Source: Bacteroidota bacterium
GTDB taxonomy: Bacteria > Bacteroidota > Bacteroidia > Bacteroidales > FEN-979
Reading direction: 5' to 3'
DNA length: 9,082 nucleotides
Assembly: GCA_026391755.1 (NCBI GenBank)
Contig: JAPLDN010000123.1
Location: 1 to 9,082 of the forward strand
How positions within the stretch are numbered: position 1 is the first letter of the stretch; every line of letters begins with the position of its first letter. Both the position numbers and the translations under genes were made by a program. The notes below the pieces were generated by a model. It saw only the letters and a list, made by a program, of their open reading frames with translations. It searched no databases and was not told the origin of the DNA. Shown here one piece after another: positions 1 through 6,965 of this stretch.

Positions 1-254
1 ACAGCCTTAACTGGAAGAATATGAGTGTCGTAAACATGGTTGATGATTACCCTTCTCAGGCTGTTGCAATGATGATAGAATGCGGGACCGATGATTTCTT
101 TTACCAAGTCAATGAGACGTTACATAAAAAACTGCTTGCAATGAAAATCCCTCATGATTATGTTCAACGGCCCGGGGCGCATACCTGGGAATACTGGGCC
201 AATGCGGTTGAATACCAGCTGCTGTTTTTCAGAAAGCATTTTAACCAGAAGTGA
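1..254 (+). CDS. Putative esterase (PF00756-like alpha/beta hydrolase), C-terminal fragment
   Basis: This is the 3' end of a gene that begins before the window. The frame is open from position 3, so the ATG at 21 is probably internal. The visible ~84 residues match the C-terminal third of the putative esterase family (esterase D / tributyrin esterase / feruloyl esterase type). They contain the segment ECGTDDFFYQVN, whose Asp is placed like the catalytic acid, then a helix (NETLHKKLLAMKIPHDY), then PGAHTWEYW, whose His is in the position of the catalytic His. The nucleophile Ser lies outside the window. Members hydrolyse short acyl esters, S-formylglutathione or acylated plant polysaccharides; the substrate cannot be told from this fragment. 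An SGNH hydrolase gene starts 27 nt downstream, which suggests co-transcription. The family call is fairly secure, the substrate unknown. Confidence 0.8.
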   Translation, partial: SLNWKNMSVVNMVDDYPSQAVAMMIECGTDDFFYQVNETLHKKLLAMKIPHDYVQRPGAHTWEYWANAVEYQLLFFRKHFNQK

Positions 255-281
255 AAACAAATTAACAATAACCCAAATCCG

Positions 282-926
282 ATGAGAGCTACCTTATTTC
301 TTTTTATCTGTGTCTGCGGATTGCTTTTTGTCTCCTGCAGGCGCGATACCAGGGTTGTCTGTGTTGGTGACAGCATTACCGAAGGCGCAGGAATGAACGA
401 TCAGAGCAGGACCGCTTACCCCGTGATCCTGGGGCAGATACTCGGCCCCGGTTACCATGTTATTAACTGCGGGCGGAGCGGGGCAACCATGTTAAAACAA
501 AGCGACCTCCCCTACTGGAAATGTAAGGATTTTTACAATGTCCTCGCTTCAGTTCCAGATATAGTTATTATCGCCCTGGGGACCAACGATTCCAAGAACT
601 TCAACTGGAATGCCTTGCGGTTCGAGAAGGATTTCCAGGCAATGATCGATACGATAAAGACCATTAAACCTTGTCCGCGGATCTATGTATGCCTGCCCCC
701 TCCTGTATTTAAAATGGCCTGGAGTATTGACGATTCGACCATTGTGCACGGGGTCATTCCCATTATTTTAAAACTGGGAAAAACCAATGATTTTACACTC
801 ATCGACCTCAACCATACCATGAGGGGAAGACCCGAACTCTTTCCCGACGGAGTGCATCCCGATGAAGCCGGGGCCAAAATTATGGCCGGCATTATTGCTG
901 AACAAGTAAAAAAGGAAAGGATCTGA
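282..926 (+). CDS. SGNH/GDSL-family hydrolase, lipoprotein
   Basis: The 214-residue protein has a short hydrophobic signal ending in a lipobox (LFVSC, Cys19), so the mature protein should be lipid-anchored in the periplasm or at the outer membrane. All SGNH blocks are visible. Block I is VGDSIT with Ser31 as nucleophile. Block II is NCGRSGAT with Gly64 or Gly67. Block III is ALGTND with Asn102. Block V is DGVHP with Asp189 and His192. The length is normal for single-domain SGNH esterases. The insert after block II (QSDLPYWKCKDF) resembles SGNH proteins annotated as sialate or acetyl-xylan esterases in Bacteroidota, so removal of acyl groups from glycans is a reasonable guess, not a proof. The start ATG follows an A-rich leader without Shine-Dalgarno. 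It lies 27 nt after an esterase gene and 46 nt before the propeller gene, probably in one operon. Confidence 0.88.
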   Translation: MRATLFLFICVCGLLFVSCRRDTRVVCVGDSITEGAGMNDQSRTAYPVILGQILGPGYHVINCGRSGATMLKQSDLPYWKCKDFYNVLASVPDIVIIALGTNDSKNFNWNALRFEKDFQAMIDTIKTIKPCPRIYVCLPPPVFKMAWSIDDSTIVHGVIPIILKLGKTNDFTLIDLNHTMRGRPELFPDGVHPDEAGAKIMAGIIAEQVKKERI

Positions 927-972
927 AAAACAGCTTCACCGAAAACCAGTCGAAAATAAAAAACCTCATTCT

Positions 973-3111
973 ATGAAAACAATGTTTCTTTCGTTAGCCC
1001 TGATACTTGCTTCTTTACTTACAGAGGCCCAGGACTGGAAATGGCTGAACCCCTATCCTGCAGGCAATGAATTTTCCTCTGCTTATTTCACTGATGTCAA
1101 TACAGGGTATATAGCCGGTGAAGCAGGTTTTGTTTACAAAACAGCCGATGGGGGAAATACCTGGGTTAAACAGAACACAGGGACAGCTCAGTTCCTTAAT
1201 TCGGTTTTTTTCTCTAGCCCTGAGCTTGGGTATGCTGTTGGCTGGTACGGTACTATTGTAAAAACAACCGACGGAGGGACTAACTGGACGAGCCTGAATT
1301 CAGGAACAGATCATCATCTGAATTCCGTGTTTTTTACTGACCAGAATACCGGTTTCGCAGTCGGATGGTACGGCACAATACTCAAAACAACCAACGGAGG
1401 CAACAACTGGACGAGCCTGAATTCAGGAACTTCGGTGGAACTGGCTTCAATTTATTTCTCCTCTGCCAGCATTGGCTATGCTGTTGGCATGTATGGCATA
1501 ATTGTAAAGACTGCGGATGGAGGAGCTACCTGGTCCATTCAGAATTCGGGAACGGATAAAGAACTGACTTCCGTTTATTTTACAGATTCGAACACAGGGT
1601 ACGCCCTGGGACATTATGAATATTATAAAAAAATTGAGAAAGGACGCCCGGCCGACACCAGCATTATCCTGAAAACAACAGACGGAGGAATTAACTGGTC
1701 GCTGCAGGCCAAAATAGGTCCTGACATTTTTTTCCTGCGCCAGCTCTGTTTCACCAATGCAAATACGGGATATGCTGTGGGAGGTACCGGGATGATATAT
1801 AAGACATCCGACGGAGGAAGTACATGGAAAAACCAGCCAATGATGATCTCCACTAAGTTCAAAACTGTTTTTGTAATGCCGCAGGGAGGGGCCGATGTTG
1901 GTTATGTTGCGGGTTCAGGAGGTGTGATTTTTAAAACAACCGACGGAGGCGTTAACTGGATCCGGAAAGTGGCAGGCACAATAAACTGGCTTCAATCGGT
2001 ATGTTTCAGTGCTGCCGATGCAGGATTTGCAGCCGGGGCCGAAGGGACTATCGTTAAAACCACCAATGGCGGAAAGGATTGGACCATACTGAATTCGGGG
2101 ACTTCAAAGGAATTGCATTCGGTCTTTTGCATGCATGGGTTACCCGCTAATACCGCTTATACAGTCGGCGACAGCGGTATAATCCTGAAGACAACTGATG
2201 GAGGGACAAGCTGGATGAAACAGCAATCGGGAACCACGGGTCGTTTGAATTCAGTATATTTTACAACCCATGGTACGGAAACCGGGGGCTTTGCAGCCGG
2301 AGAAAACGGGACCATCCTCAAAACAATTGATGGAGGCAATACATGGATAAGCCTTGCTTCGGGGGTTTCAAATGAATTGTTTTCTGTTTTCTTTATAAGC
2401 GGAAGCACAGGTTTTGCAGTCGGCGACAATGGTACAATACTTAAAACAACCGACGGAGGTACTAACTGGGACCGCCAGTCATCGGGAACAACCAACCGTT
2501 TAACTTCTGTAATGTTTTCCGATACGGCCACAGGCTATGTTGTTGGCTGGACAGGGACCATACTGAAAACCATCGATGGAGGCGCAACATGGCTTAAACA
2601 GTGGAGCGGAACAATAGATTTGTTTTATTCGGTTTATTTAACCGATGCCAACACCGCTTATGCCGTTGGAGGAGCAAACTGGCTACATGGGATTATATTT
2701 AAAACTACCGACGGCGGGGCAAACTGGTCTATGATAACATGGATCGATGACGCATTGCTCTCTTCAGTGTTTTTTACAGATAAAAACACCGGCTATGTCA
2801 TTGGCGAAGATGGCAGCATCCTTAAAACAACCAATGGGGGCACAGGGTTTGAAACAATACAGACCAACAAGGACAAGGTCCTGGTTTATCCTGATCCGGC
2901 GGGGGATATCATTACTATTGAGCTTCTGAACTCAACAAAATCTCAAAAACCGTCGCTTGCCATTTATGACCTCAAAGGACAATCAATAATGCAGCAGGAA
3001 GGTATTTCTGAAAAAACAGAACTTAATATCGGTTCACTTGAAAAAGGAGTTTATCTAATTAAAATTGTTGGTAGTACAGGGACAATTGTAAGTAAGTTTG
3101 TAAAAAAATAG
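973..3111 (+). CDS. Secreted Ycf48/BNR-like beta-propeller protein with type IX secretion C-terminal domain
   Basis: The 712-residue protein starts with a signal peptide (likely cut after Ala19, TEA|Q). Residues ~39-632 are 14 tandem repeats of about 41 residues with the consensus F(T/S)D..TGYAVG..GTI.KTTDGG.NW...SGT...L.SV. This is the Ycf48-like / sortilin-type propeller blade; all 14 copies keep [D/N]GG. The N-terminal stretch DWKWLNPYPAGNEFSSAYF reads like the second half of a repeat and could complete the cut-off last repeat, closing the ring. Residues 636-712 (YPDPAGD..., IYDLKG, GVYLIKI, ending KFVKK) form a Por type IX sorting domain, so the protein should cross the outer membrane and be surface-attached or released. 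Repeat 5 has a charged insertion at ~214-230. Function is unknown: such propellers occur in adhesins, glycosidase-like proteins and scaffolds, and I see no catalytic signature. No Shine-Dalgarno precedes the start. Confidence 0.9.
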   Translation: MKTMFLSLALILASLLTEAQDWKWLNPYPAGNEFSSAYFTDVNTGYIAGEAGFVYKTADGGNTWVKQNTGTAQFLNSVFFSSPELGYAVGWYGTIVKTTDGGTNWTSLNSGTDHHLNSVFFTDQNTGFAVGWYGTILKTTNGGNNWTSLNSGTSVELASIYFSSASIGYAVGMYGIIVKTADGGATWSIQNSGTDKELTSVYFTDSNTGYALGHYEYYKKIEKGRPADTSIILKTTDGGINWSLQAKIGPDIFFLRQLCFTNANTGYAVGGTGMIYKTSDGGSTWKNQPMMISTKFKTVFVMPQGGADVGYVAGSGGVIFKTTDGGVNWIRKVAGTINWLQSVCFSAADAGFAAGAEGTIVKTTNGGKDWTILNSGTSKELHSVFCMHGLPANTAYTVGDSGIILKTTDGGTSWMKQQSGTTGRLNSVYFTTHGTETGGFAAGENGTILKTIDGGNTWISLASGVSNELFSVFFISGSTGFAVGDNGTILKTTDGGTNWDRQSSGTTNRLTSVMFSDTATGYVVGWTGTILKTIDGGATWLKQWSGTIDLFYSVYLTDANTAYAVGGANWLHGIIFKTTDGGANWSMITWIDDALLSSVFFTDKNTGYVIGEDGSILKTTNGGTGFETIQTNKDKVLVYPDPAGDIITIELLNSTKSQKPSLAIYDLKGQSIMQQEGISEKTELNIGSLEKGVYLIKIVGSTGTIVSKFVKK
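1087..2868 (+). repeat. 14 tandem propeller repeats, ~123-bp period
   Basis: This coding repeat array has a unit of about 41 codons. Most copies have diverged, but copies 2 and 3 share a 26-bp identical stretch at 1282-1307 and 1405-1430, exactly 123 bp apart. Units 5, 7, 9, 10 and 13 are longer through loop insertions. The open frame through all units shows selection on the protein. Confidence 0.85.
2878..3108 (+). other. Type IX secretion (Por) C-terminal sorting domain
   Basis: Residues 636-712 of the propeller protein have the layout of a T9SS type A sorting domain: a YPxP..D entry motif (YPDPAGD; Asn is commoner where the first Asp stands), a middle strand IYDLKGQ, then LNIGSLEKGVYLIKI and a basic C-terminus. 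In this family the domain directs export through the Por machinery and is removed on the outside. No Por/Gld genes lie in the window. Confidence 0.88.
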
Positions 3112-3154
3112 AATCCTAAGCCAAAGCTGAAGTGCGTTATTAAAAACTGGTACA

Positions 3155-4405
3155 ATGAGAAATTTCAGATTCCTCCTCCCGGTCACGATGTTGATCTTTA
3201 TTATCGCCTCATGCACAAAAAGCAGTGACAGCGGGTATCAGCCCCCGGCAATAACCACAATCCCTGTCGGTGCCCTGCTTTCCCTTACAGGGTCAGGCGC
3301 TTCCAATGGACAAAGTTCCCAGTTATCAATTGGATTTGCCCAGCAGGATATCAACACCTGGCTTTCGTCTATAAGTAAAAACGTGAGAGTAAGCATTATA
3401 TATGCCGACACAAAGACCGATACTGCCGAAGCCCTTATACAGCTTAAGATATTTTACGACAAGGGTATACGTCTTGTCATAGGCCCATACAGCAGCGCTG
3501 AAGTTGCAGCGATCAAGCCGTTTGCCGATCTTCATGGTATCCTTGTGATCAGTCCTTCAAGCGTGGCTGTTTCCCTGGCAATACCCAACGATAATATTTT
3601 CCGCTTTGTTTCATGCGATGTTATCCAGGGCCAGGCTATGACTACAATGCTTCTGGCTGATAGCATCAAAGCCATTGCACCATTGATCCGGAACGATGTT
3701 TGGGGAAACGATCTGTTAGCCTCAACCACCCAGGAGTATTATTCAAAGGGAGGAACTATAGCCCAGGCCGAGAAATACGACCCGAAAGCAACCGATTTCT
3801 CATCCGTACTTACACACCTGAATACAACAGTAGGCAACCTGCTCGGACCAATTAATCCAAACCAGGCAGCAGTTTACCTGTGTTCGTTCGGTGAAGGAAG
3901 CAACATTCTTGCTGCAGCCGGGAATTATCCTCAACTGAAGATGGTATCATGGTACGGTAGTTCTGCTTTTGCTCAAAATGCTTCGCTGATCGCCGATACT
4001 GCAGCGGCCCGGTTTGCTTCAGATCATCTCCTGCCCTGCCCGGTTTACGGATTGGATGAAGAAGCGAGGGGTAAGTGGCAGCCCTTGCAGGAAAGGATAA
4101 GGGCTGTAATAGGGAGGAACCCTGAGGTATACGCTCTAACAGCTTATGATGCCGTTTGGGTTGGCATGAAAACATACCTGGTCACAGGTACCCAGCCTGA
4201 GATTGAAACATTCAAATTTGCCTTCGTGCAGGAAGCATCAACCTACTTTGGTGCTTCAGGGAACACCACCCTGGACGCTAACGGAGACAGGGCTTTCGGG
4301 AATTATGATTTCTGGGCCGTAAACCATAATCCGTCGGGATATTTCTGGCAGATCGTTGCAAAATACAATTCCGCAACAGGAACACTCACCAGGCTGATCA
4401 AATGA
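3155..4405 (+). CDS. LivK-like periplasmic solute-binding lipoprotein (Peripla_BP_6 type)
   Basis: The 416-residue protein begins with a signal and lipobox (IIASC, Cys20), followed by a Ser/Asp-rich linker. The rest follows the type I periplasmic binding fold of branched-chain amino acid receptors. VGALLSLTG..ASNGQSS (residues ~38-55) is the N-terminal ligand-loop region. GPYSSAEVAAIKPFAD (~110-125) and VISPSS (~131-136) form the first-lobe binding edge. NDVWGND (~180-186) corresponds to the usual Y-x-D-x-x-G-x-x segment at the hinge, and ALTAYDAVWVG lies near the C-terminus. Length fits the family. In ABC systems such a protein hands amino acids, amides or aromatic compounds to a permease, but no permease or ATPase gene is nearby. 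It may work with distant genes or act as a sensor or scavenger. The gap to the propeller gene is 43 nt with no visible promoter or Shine-Dalgarno. Confidence 0.87.
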   Translation: MRNFRFLLPVTMLIFIIASCTKSSDSGYQPPAITTIPVGALLSLTGSGASNGQSSQLSIGFAQQDINTWLSSISKNVRVSIIYADTKTDTAEALIQLKIFYDKGIRLVIGPYSSAEVAAIKPFADLHGILVISPSSVAVSLAIPNDNIFRFVSCDVIQGQAMTTMLLADSIKAIAPLIRNDVWGNDLLASTTQEYYSKGGTIAQAEKYDPKATDFSSVLTHLNTTVGNLLGPINPNQAAVYLCSFGEGSNILAAAGNYPQLKMVSWYGSSAFAQNASLIADTAAARFASDHLLPCPVYGLDEEARGKWQPLQERIRAVIGRNPEVYALTAYDAVWVGMKTYLVTGTQPEIETFKFAFVQEASTYFGASGNTTLDANGDRAFGNYDFWAVNHNPSGYFWQIVAKYNSATGTLTRLIK

Positions 4406-4477
4406 AACTCCGCAAAGAGAGCTTAGCAATGGCTTCCACAGAGAACCCGGACAAAAATTAACAATCACGTAAATCAC

Positions 4478-5332
4478 ATGATAGACCAGCATATACTAAA
4501 CCCTAAGAGCCAGAAATATTATGTAAAGCAATACCTTGACGGGATAAGGAATGAACTACGAGGGAAGAAAGTCATTGATATTCCCGCGGGGAACGGCGCC
4601 ACTTCGGAGATCCTGCTTGAAGCCGGGGCCGAGGTTGAACCTTTTGATCTCTTCCCCGAGTATTTCCTGCTGAAGGGCCTTGAATGCAAACGGGCCGATA
4701 TTACTGACCATATCCCGGTTCCCGATGAACATGCCGACTGGGTTACATGCCAGGAGGGGATTGAGCATTTCAGTGACCAGCTGCGGGCGTTTAAAGAGAT
4801 CAACCGGGTACTGAAGCAGGGCGGGAGGTTGCTGCTAACCACGCCAAGCTATTCCAACCTCTCGGCAAAGCTCAGCTACCTGCTGTTCGAGAGTGAAACC
4901 CATAAACAGATGCCGCCGAACGAAATTGACGATATCTGGATGGCCGACAGCTCGCTGAGTAAAGAACTTTACCACGGGCATATATTTATGATAGGTCTTC
5001 AAAAGCTCAGAGTACTGGCCAAGTTGAGCGGATTCAGGATAGCCGGAATAAAGTATATGAGGCTGAGCAAGGGTTCGCTGGTTCTGTTCCCGTTCTTCTA
5101 TCCGTTGATCTGGATCAGTTCGTGGATGAGGTACTTCAGGAACATGAGAAAGCATGCAGGGATCCCATCCAGGGCCAAGAAGGAAGTTTACCGTGAGCAG
5201 CTCAGGATAAACCTCAACCCGAAAAACCTTTTAAACAAACATACCTTTATCATTTTTGAGAAAGAGATGAAAGCGAAGGATGTGGCTTTCCGTTTCGAAA
5301 GTATTGTGAAGCCTTTCGGGCAGATCATGTAG
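4478..5332 (+). CDS. Class I SAM-dependent methyltransferase (Methyltransf_11-like)
   Basis: The 284-residue protein has a recognisable Rossmann-type SAM core. Motif I is VIDIPAGNG (32-40), an unusual form in which Pro36 stands where the first Gly of D-x-G-x-G-x-G is expected. Asp57 in VEPFDLF ends strand 2 and should bind the SAM ribose. RADITD (72-77) and WVTCQEGIEHF (88-98) follow, then the post-motif region EINRVLKQGGRLLLTTP (107-123). The C-terminal half is basic and contains a strongly hydrophobic stretch at 199-217 that could touch the membrane or be a buried helix. The substrate is not evident; similar small methyltransferases act on lipids, quinones, sugars or surface-glycan intermediates. 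The gene lies 72 nt after the binding-protein gene without an obvious promoter, and a 7-bp repeat tract begins right after its stop. Confidence 0.85.
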   Translation: MIDQHILNPKSQKYYVKQYLDGIRNELRGKKVIDIPAGNGATSEILLEAGAEVEPFDLFPEYFLLKGLECKRADITDHIPVPDEHADWVTCQEGIEHFSDQLRAFKEINRVLKQGGRLLLTTPSYSNLSAKLSYLLFESETHKQMPPNEIDDIWMADSSLSKELYHGHIFMIGLQKLRVLAKLSGFRIAGIKYMRLSKGSLVLFPFFYPLIWISSWMRYFRNMRKHAGIPSRAKKEVYREQLRINLNPKNLLNKHTFIIFEKEMKAKDVAFRFESIVKPFGQIM

Positions 5333-5333
5333 C

Positions 5334-5368
5334 CGTGACTCGTGAACCGTGACCTGTGACTGGTGAAA
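5334..5368. repeat. Five-unit 7-bp tandem repeat (cgtgact-like)
   Basis: Directly after the methyltransferase stop codon, five adjoining heptamers read cgtgact, cgtgaac, cgtgacc, tgtgact, ggtgaaa. All keep GTGA at a 7-bp period. The tract ends where the -33 region of the next promoter would lie. It could bind a regulator, or simply be a slippage-derived repeat. Confidence 0.7.
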
Positions 5369-5385
5369 GCAATCCCGGTTTTTTG

Positions 5386-5393
5386 TACTTTTG
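5386..5393 (+). promoter_or_regulatory. Bacteroidota-type promoter -7 element for the barrel gene
   Basis: TACTTTTG matches the Bacteroidota -7 consensus TAnnTTTG fully. It lies 19 nt before the ATG at 5413. The -33 position (about 5362-5365, GGTG) is a weak match to TTG and falls inside the 7-bp repeat tract. Transcription would start near 5400, leaving a short leader. Confidence 0.6.
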
Positions 5394-5412
5394 CGGTCCT
5401 TTTAAGGGCGAA

Positions 5413-6177
5413 ATGATCAAAACAGCTACTTACCTTGTTTCATTTTTCATCTGCTGGCTTGGCTGTGCACAGGGCCATGTTTTTGCTCAAGCCGACAGCA
5501 GCACCAAAGCGGTGGAACTGGCAACTGACCATAGTGTGAAAAGCGAAAGTGGTTTTCAGCGCTGGCTTGTTGAAAAGCCAAAAGGATTATATAATAACAC
5601 CAGTTTTGCGATCGTAAGCGGGAGGGGAAATGTATTCAGCGGCATGCAGACTGCCTTCGGATACAAATTCAATCCGCACCTTGGAATCGGAGGAGGGATA
5701 GGAATTGAACGAATTACCAATCTGCCAACATACAGCTATTATACTGCTAACTTCACATTTATGCCCATCTTCGCGGAGGTAAGGTATACCATACTGAAGA
5801 CCAGGTTTACACCAGTAATCGCTTTGCAGGGAGGATATAAAGTGCTGATCAACACCCCATCTTCCCAGATGGATGAGTGGATGACCTGGATCTACCCGCC
5901 TTTTGCCTGGAATTACTACTACAATTACGACACTTACACCAGGGGTGGGTTGTTCGCGAATCTCGAGATCGGTGTGAACGCTAAAGTTTACAAGCGTTTC
6001 GGTGTTTATGCCTCGGTGGATTATTCGGTATGGTCTGTTTCGGGGACCAACCATTACTGGGTATACAATGCCCAGGAATTCGACCCGGGAAGGGTAACGT
6101 ATGTTGCCACCGAGTACACCCAGGGTGTTGTTGCTTACCAGGGTATTTTCATGCTGAGGCTAGGGTTTACTTTCTAG
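5413..6177 (+). CDS. Outer-membrane beta-barrel protein
   Basis: I start this gene at the ATG at 5413, giving 254 residues. The frame opens earlier at a GTG (5356), but that codon lies within the heptamer repeats upstream of the promoter element, and the ATG start gives a good signal peptide (likely cut after Ala25, VFA|Q). AGGG at about 5405 is a modest ribosome-binding site. The mature protein alternates aromatic/hydrophobic and polar residues typical of amphipathic strands (for example SFAIVSGRG, GYKFNPHLGIGGGIGIE, FMPIFAEVRYTIL, VIALQGGYKVL, GLFANLEIGVNAK, FGVYASVDYSV) and ends in FMLRLGFTF with a terminal Phe, the classic outer-membrane insertion signal. A Tyr/Trp-rich loop (WIYPPFAWNYYYNYD) is probably extracellular. 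An 8-10 strand barrel is likely; ligand or function is unknown. The stop overlaps that of the convergent hydrolase gene. Confidence 0.82.
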   Translation: MIKTATYLVSFFICWLGCAQGHVFAQADSSTKAVELATDHSVKSESGFQRWLVEKPKGLYNNTSFAIVSGRGNVFSGMQTAFGYKFNPHLGIGGGIGIERITNLPTYSYYTANFTFMPIFAEVRYTILKTRFTPVIALQGGYKVLINTPSSQMDEWMTWIYPPFAWNYYYNYDTYTRGGLFANLEIGVNAKVYKRFGVYASVDYSVWSVSGTNHYWVYNAQEFDPGRVTYVATEYTQGVVAYQGIFMLRLGFTF

Positions 6178-6965
6178 AAAACCCTTCTTGCAAAATTCCT
6201 GATGGTCTTCAGCGTAATTTCAGGGGCTTCAATGTATCCCATATGTCCGCAGTCGCGCAGTATCAGGGTTTCGCTCACAGCAGGCAGGGAAATCATATCC
6301 CAGAGTTTTAATGCCGGTGCTTTCGAATCTTTTAAGCCCAGGATAAACAGGACGGGTAGTTTTGTTGACTTCAGCAGGGCAGTCTGATCCTTACGTTCGA
6401 GCATTCCTTTAAGGGCTGCAACAATGCCTTCACGCGGGATCTCCCTGGCGCACCACATCAGGAAGTCGATCTCCTTCTGGAATTTCTTGCGGGATTCCTC
6501 AGGGAACAGGCCGGGGATGAACATAGATAAAAATCCAAAGCGGTCCTTTTTTACAACTTCAATGGTGCGGATCCGGTTTCTTTTGTCATCGGGAGTATCG
6601 GCGAAGCAATGGGAATGGAAAAGCCCGAATCCTTTCAGCATGCCCGGATGTTTTGAAGCAAAGGCCAGGCTCACATATCCACCCATGGAGTGGCCTATCA
6701 AAAGGCATTTTCTCAGTTTAAGCTGTTTGATGACTGCATACACAGAACCGGCGAGGATATCCATGGTATGGACTGCGGCCAGGCATTCACTTTTACCATG
6801 ACCGGGGAGATCTATGCACACCACCCTGAAATTTTTTGATAGGCGGTCCGAGAACTGCTTCCATATCCTGAGGTCCTCGGTGAATCCGTGAAGCAGGACT
6901 ATGGGATTCCCTTTCCCATGATCGGTGTAATGGAGTTCCTTGCGTTTATATGTTGTATAGGGCAT
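6174..6965 (-). CDS. Alpha/beta hydrolase (Abhydrolase_1 type)
   Basis: The 263-residue protein has no signal peptide, so it should be cytosolic. The catalytic parts are all visible. LLHGF (24-28) supplies the oxyanion-hole region. DLPGHGKS (52-59) is typical of this family. The nucleophile elbow is GHSMGG with Ser93. The likely acid is Asp213 in ILGLKDSKAP, and the His is His241 in CGHMGYIEAPE. A helical lid (about 120-195, rich in charged residues) covers the middle. Length is standard. Relatives include esterases, haloperoxidase-like proteins and MenH/BioH-type enzymes; nothing selects one substrate. The gene has its own -7 element (7000-7007) and runs toward the barrel gene, whose stop codon it overlaps within CTAG. 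Confidence 0.9.
   Translation of the reverse strand: MPYTTYKRKELHYTDHGKGNPIVLLHGFTEDLRIWKQFSDRLSKNFRVVCIDLPGHGKSECLAAVHTMDILAGSVYAVIKQLKLRKCLLIGHSMGGYVSLAFASKHPGMLKGFGLFHSHCFADTPDDKRNRIRTIEVVKKDRFGFLSMFIPGLFPEESRKKFQKEIDFLMWCAREIPREGIVAALKGMLERKDQTALLKSTKLPVLFILGLKDSKAPALKLWDMISLPAVSETLILRDCGHMGYIEAPEITLKTIRNFARRVF

Noticed and set aside
1623..2531. Minus-strand open frames within the propeller gene (1623-1862 and 2157-2531)
   Set aside because: They are antisense shadows kept open by the repeated codons of the propeller units; their proteins are low-complexity repeats without any family signature or start signal.
1087..2868. Regularly spaced DNA repeats as a possible CRISPR-like array
   Set aside because: The period is 123 bp, the units are diverged, and the frame stays open through all copies; these are protein repeats.
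4406..4477. Promoter or terminator in the 72-nt gap before the methyltransferase gene
   Set aside because: There is no TAnnTTTG element and no stable hairpin with a T-run, so I leave the gene in the upstream transcription unit.
5356..5412. GTG start giving a 273-residue barrel protein
   Set aside because: The GTG lies inside the heptamer repeat and upstream of the -7 element; the added 19 residues do not look like a signal peptide, while the ATG at 5413 starts one directly.
5464..5466. Cys18 of the barrel protein as a lipobox cysteine (WLGC)
   Set aside because: The -3 residue is Trp, a later VFA|Q site fits signal peptidase I, and an integral barrel would not normally be a lipoprotein.
5587..6054. 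155-residue minus-strand open frame antisense to the barrel gene
   Set aside because: The opposite strand encodes a convincing signal peptide and barrel ending in Phe; this frame shows no domain, promoter or ribosome-binding site.
6424..6801. 125-residue plus-strand open frame within the hydrolase gene
   Set aside because: It is antisense to a protein with a complete Ser-Asp-His set, and its own translation has no recognisable features.
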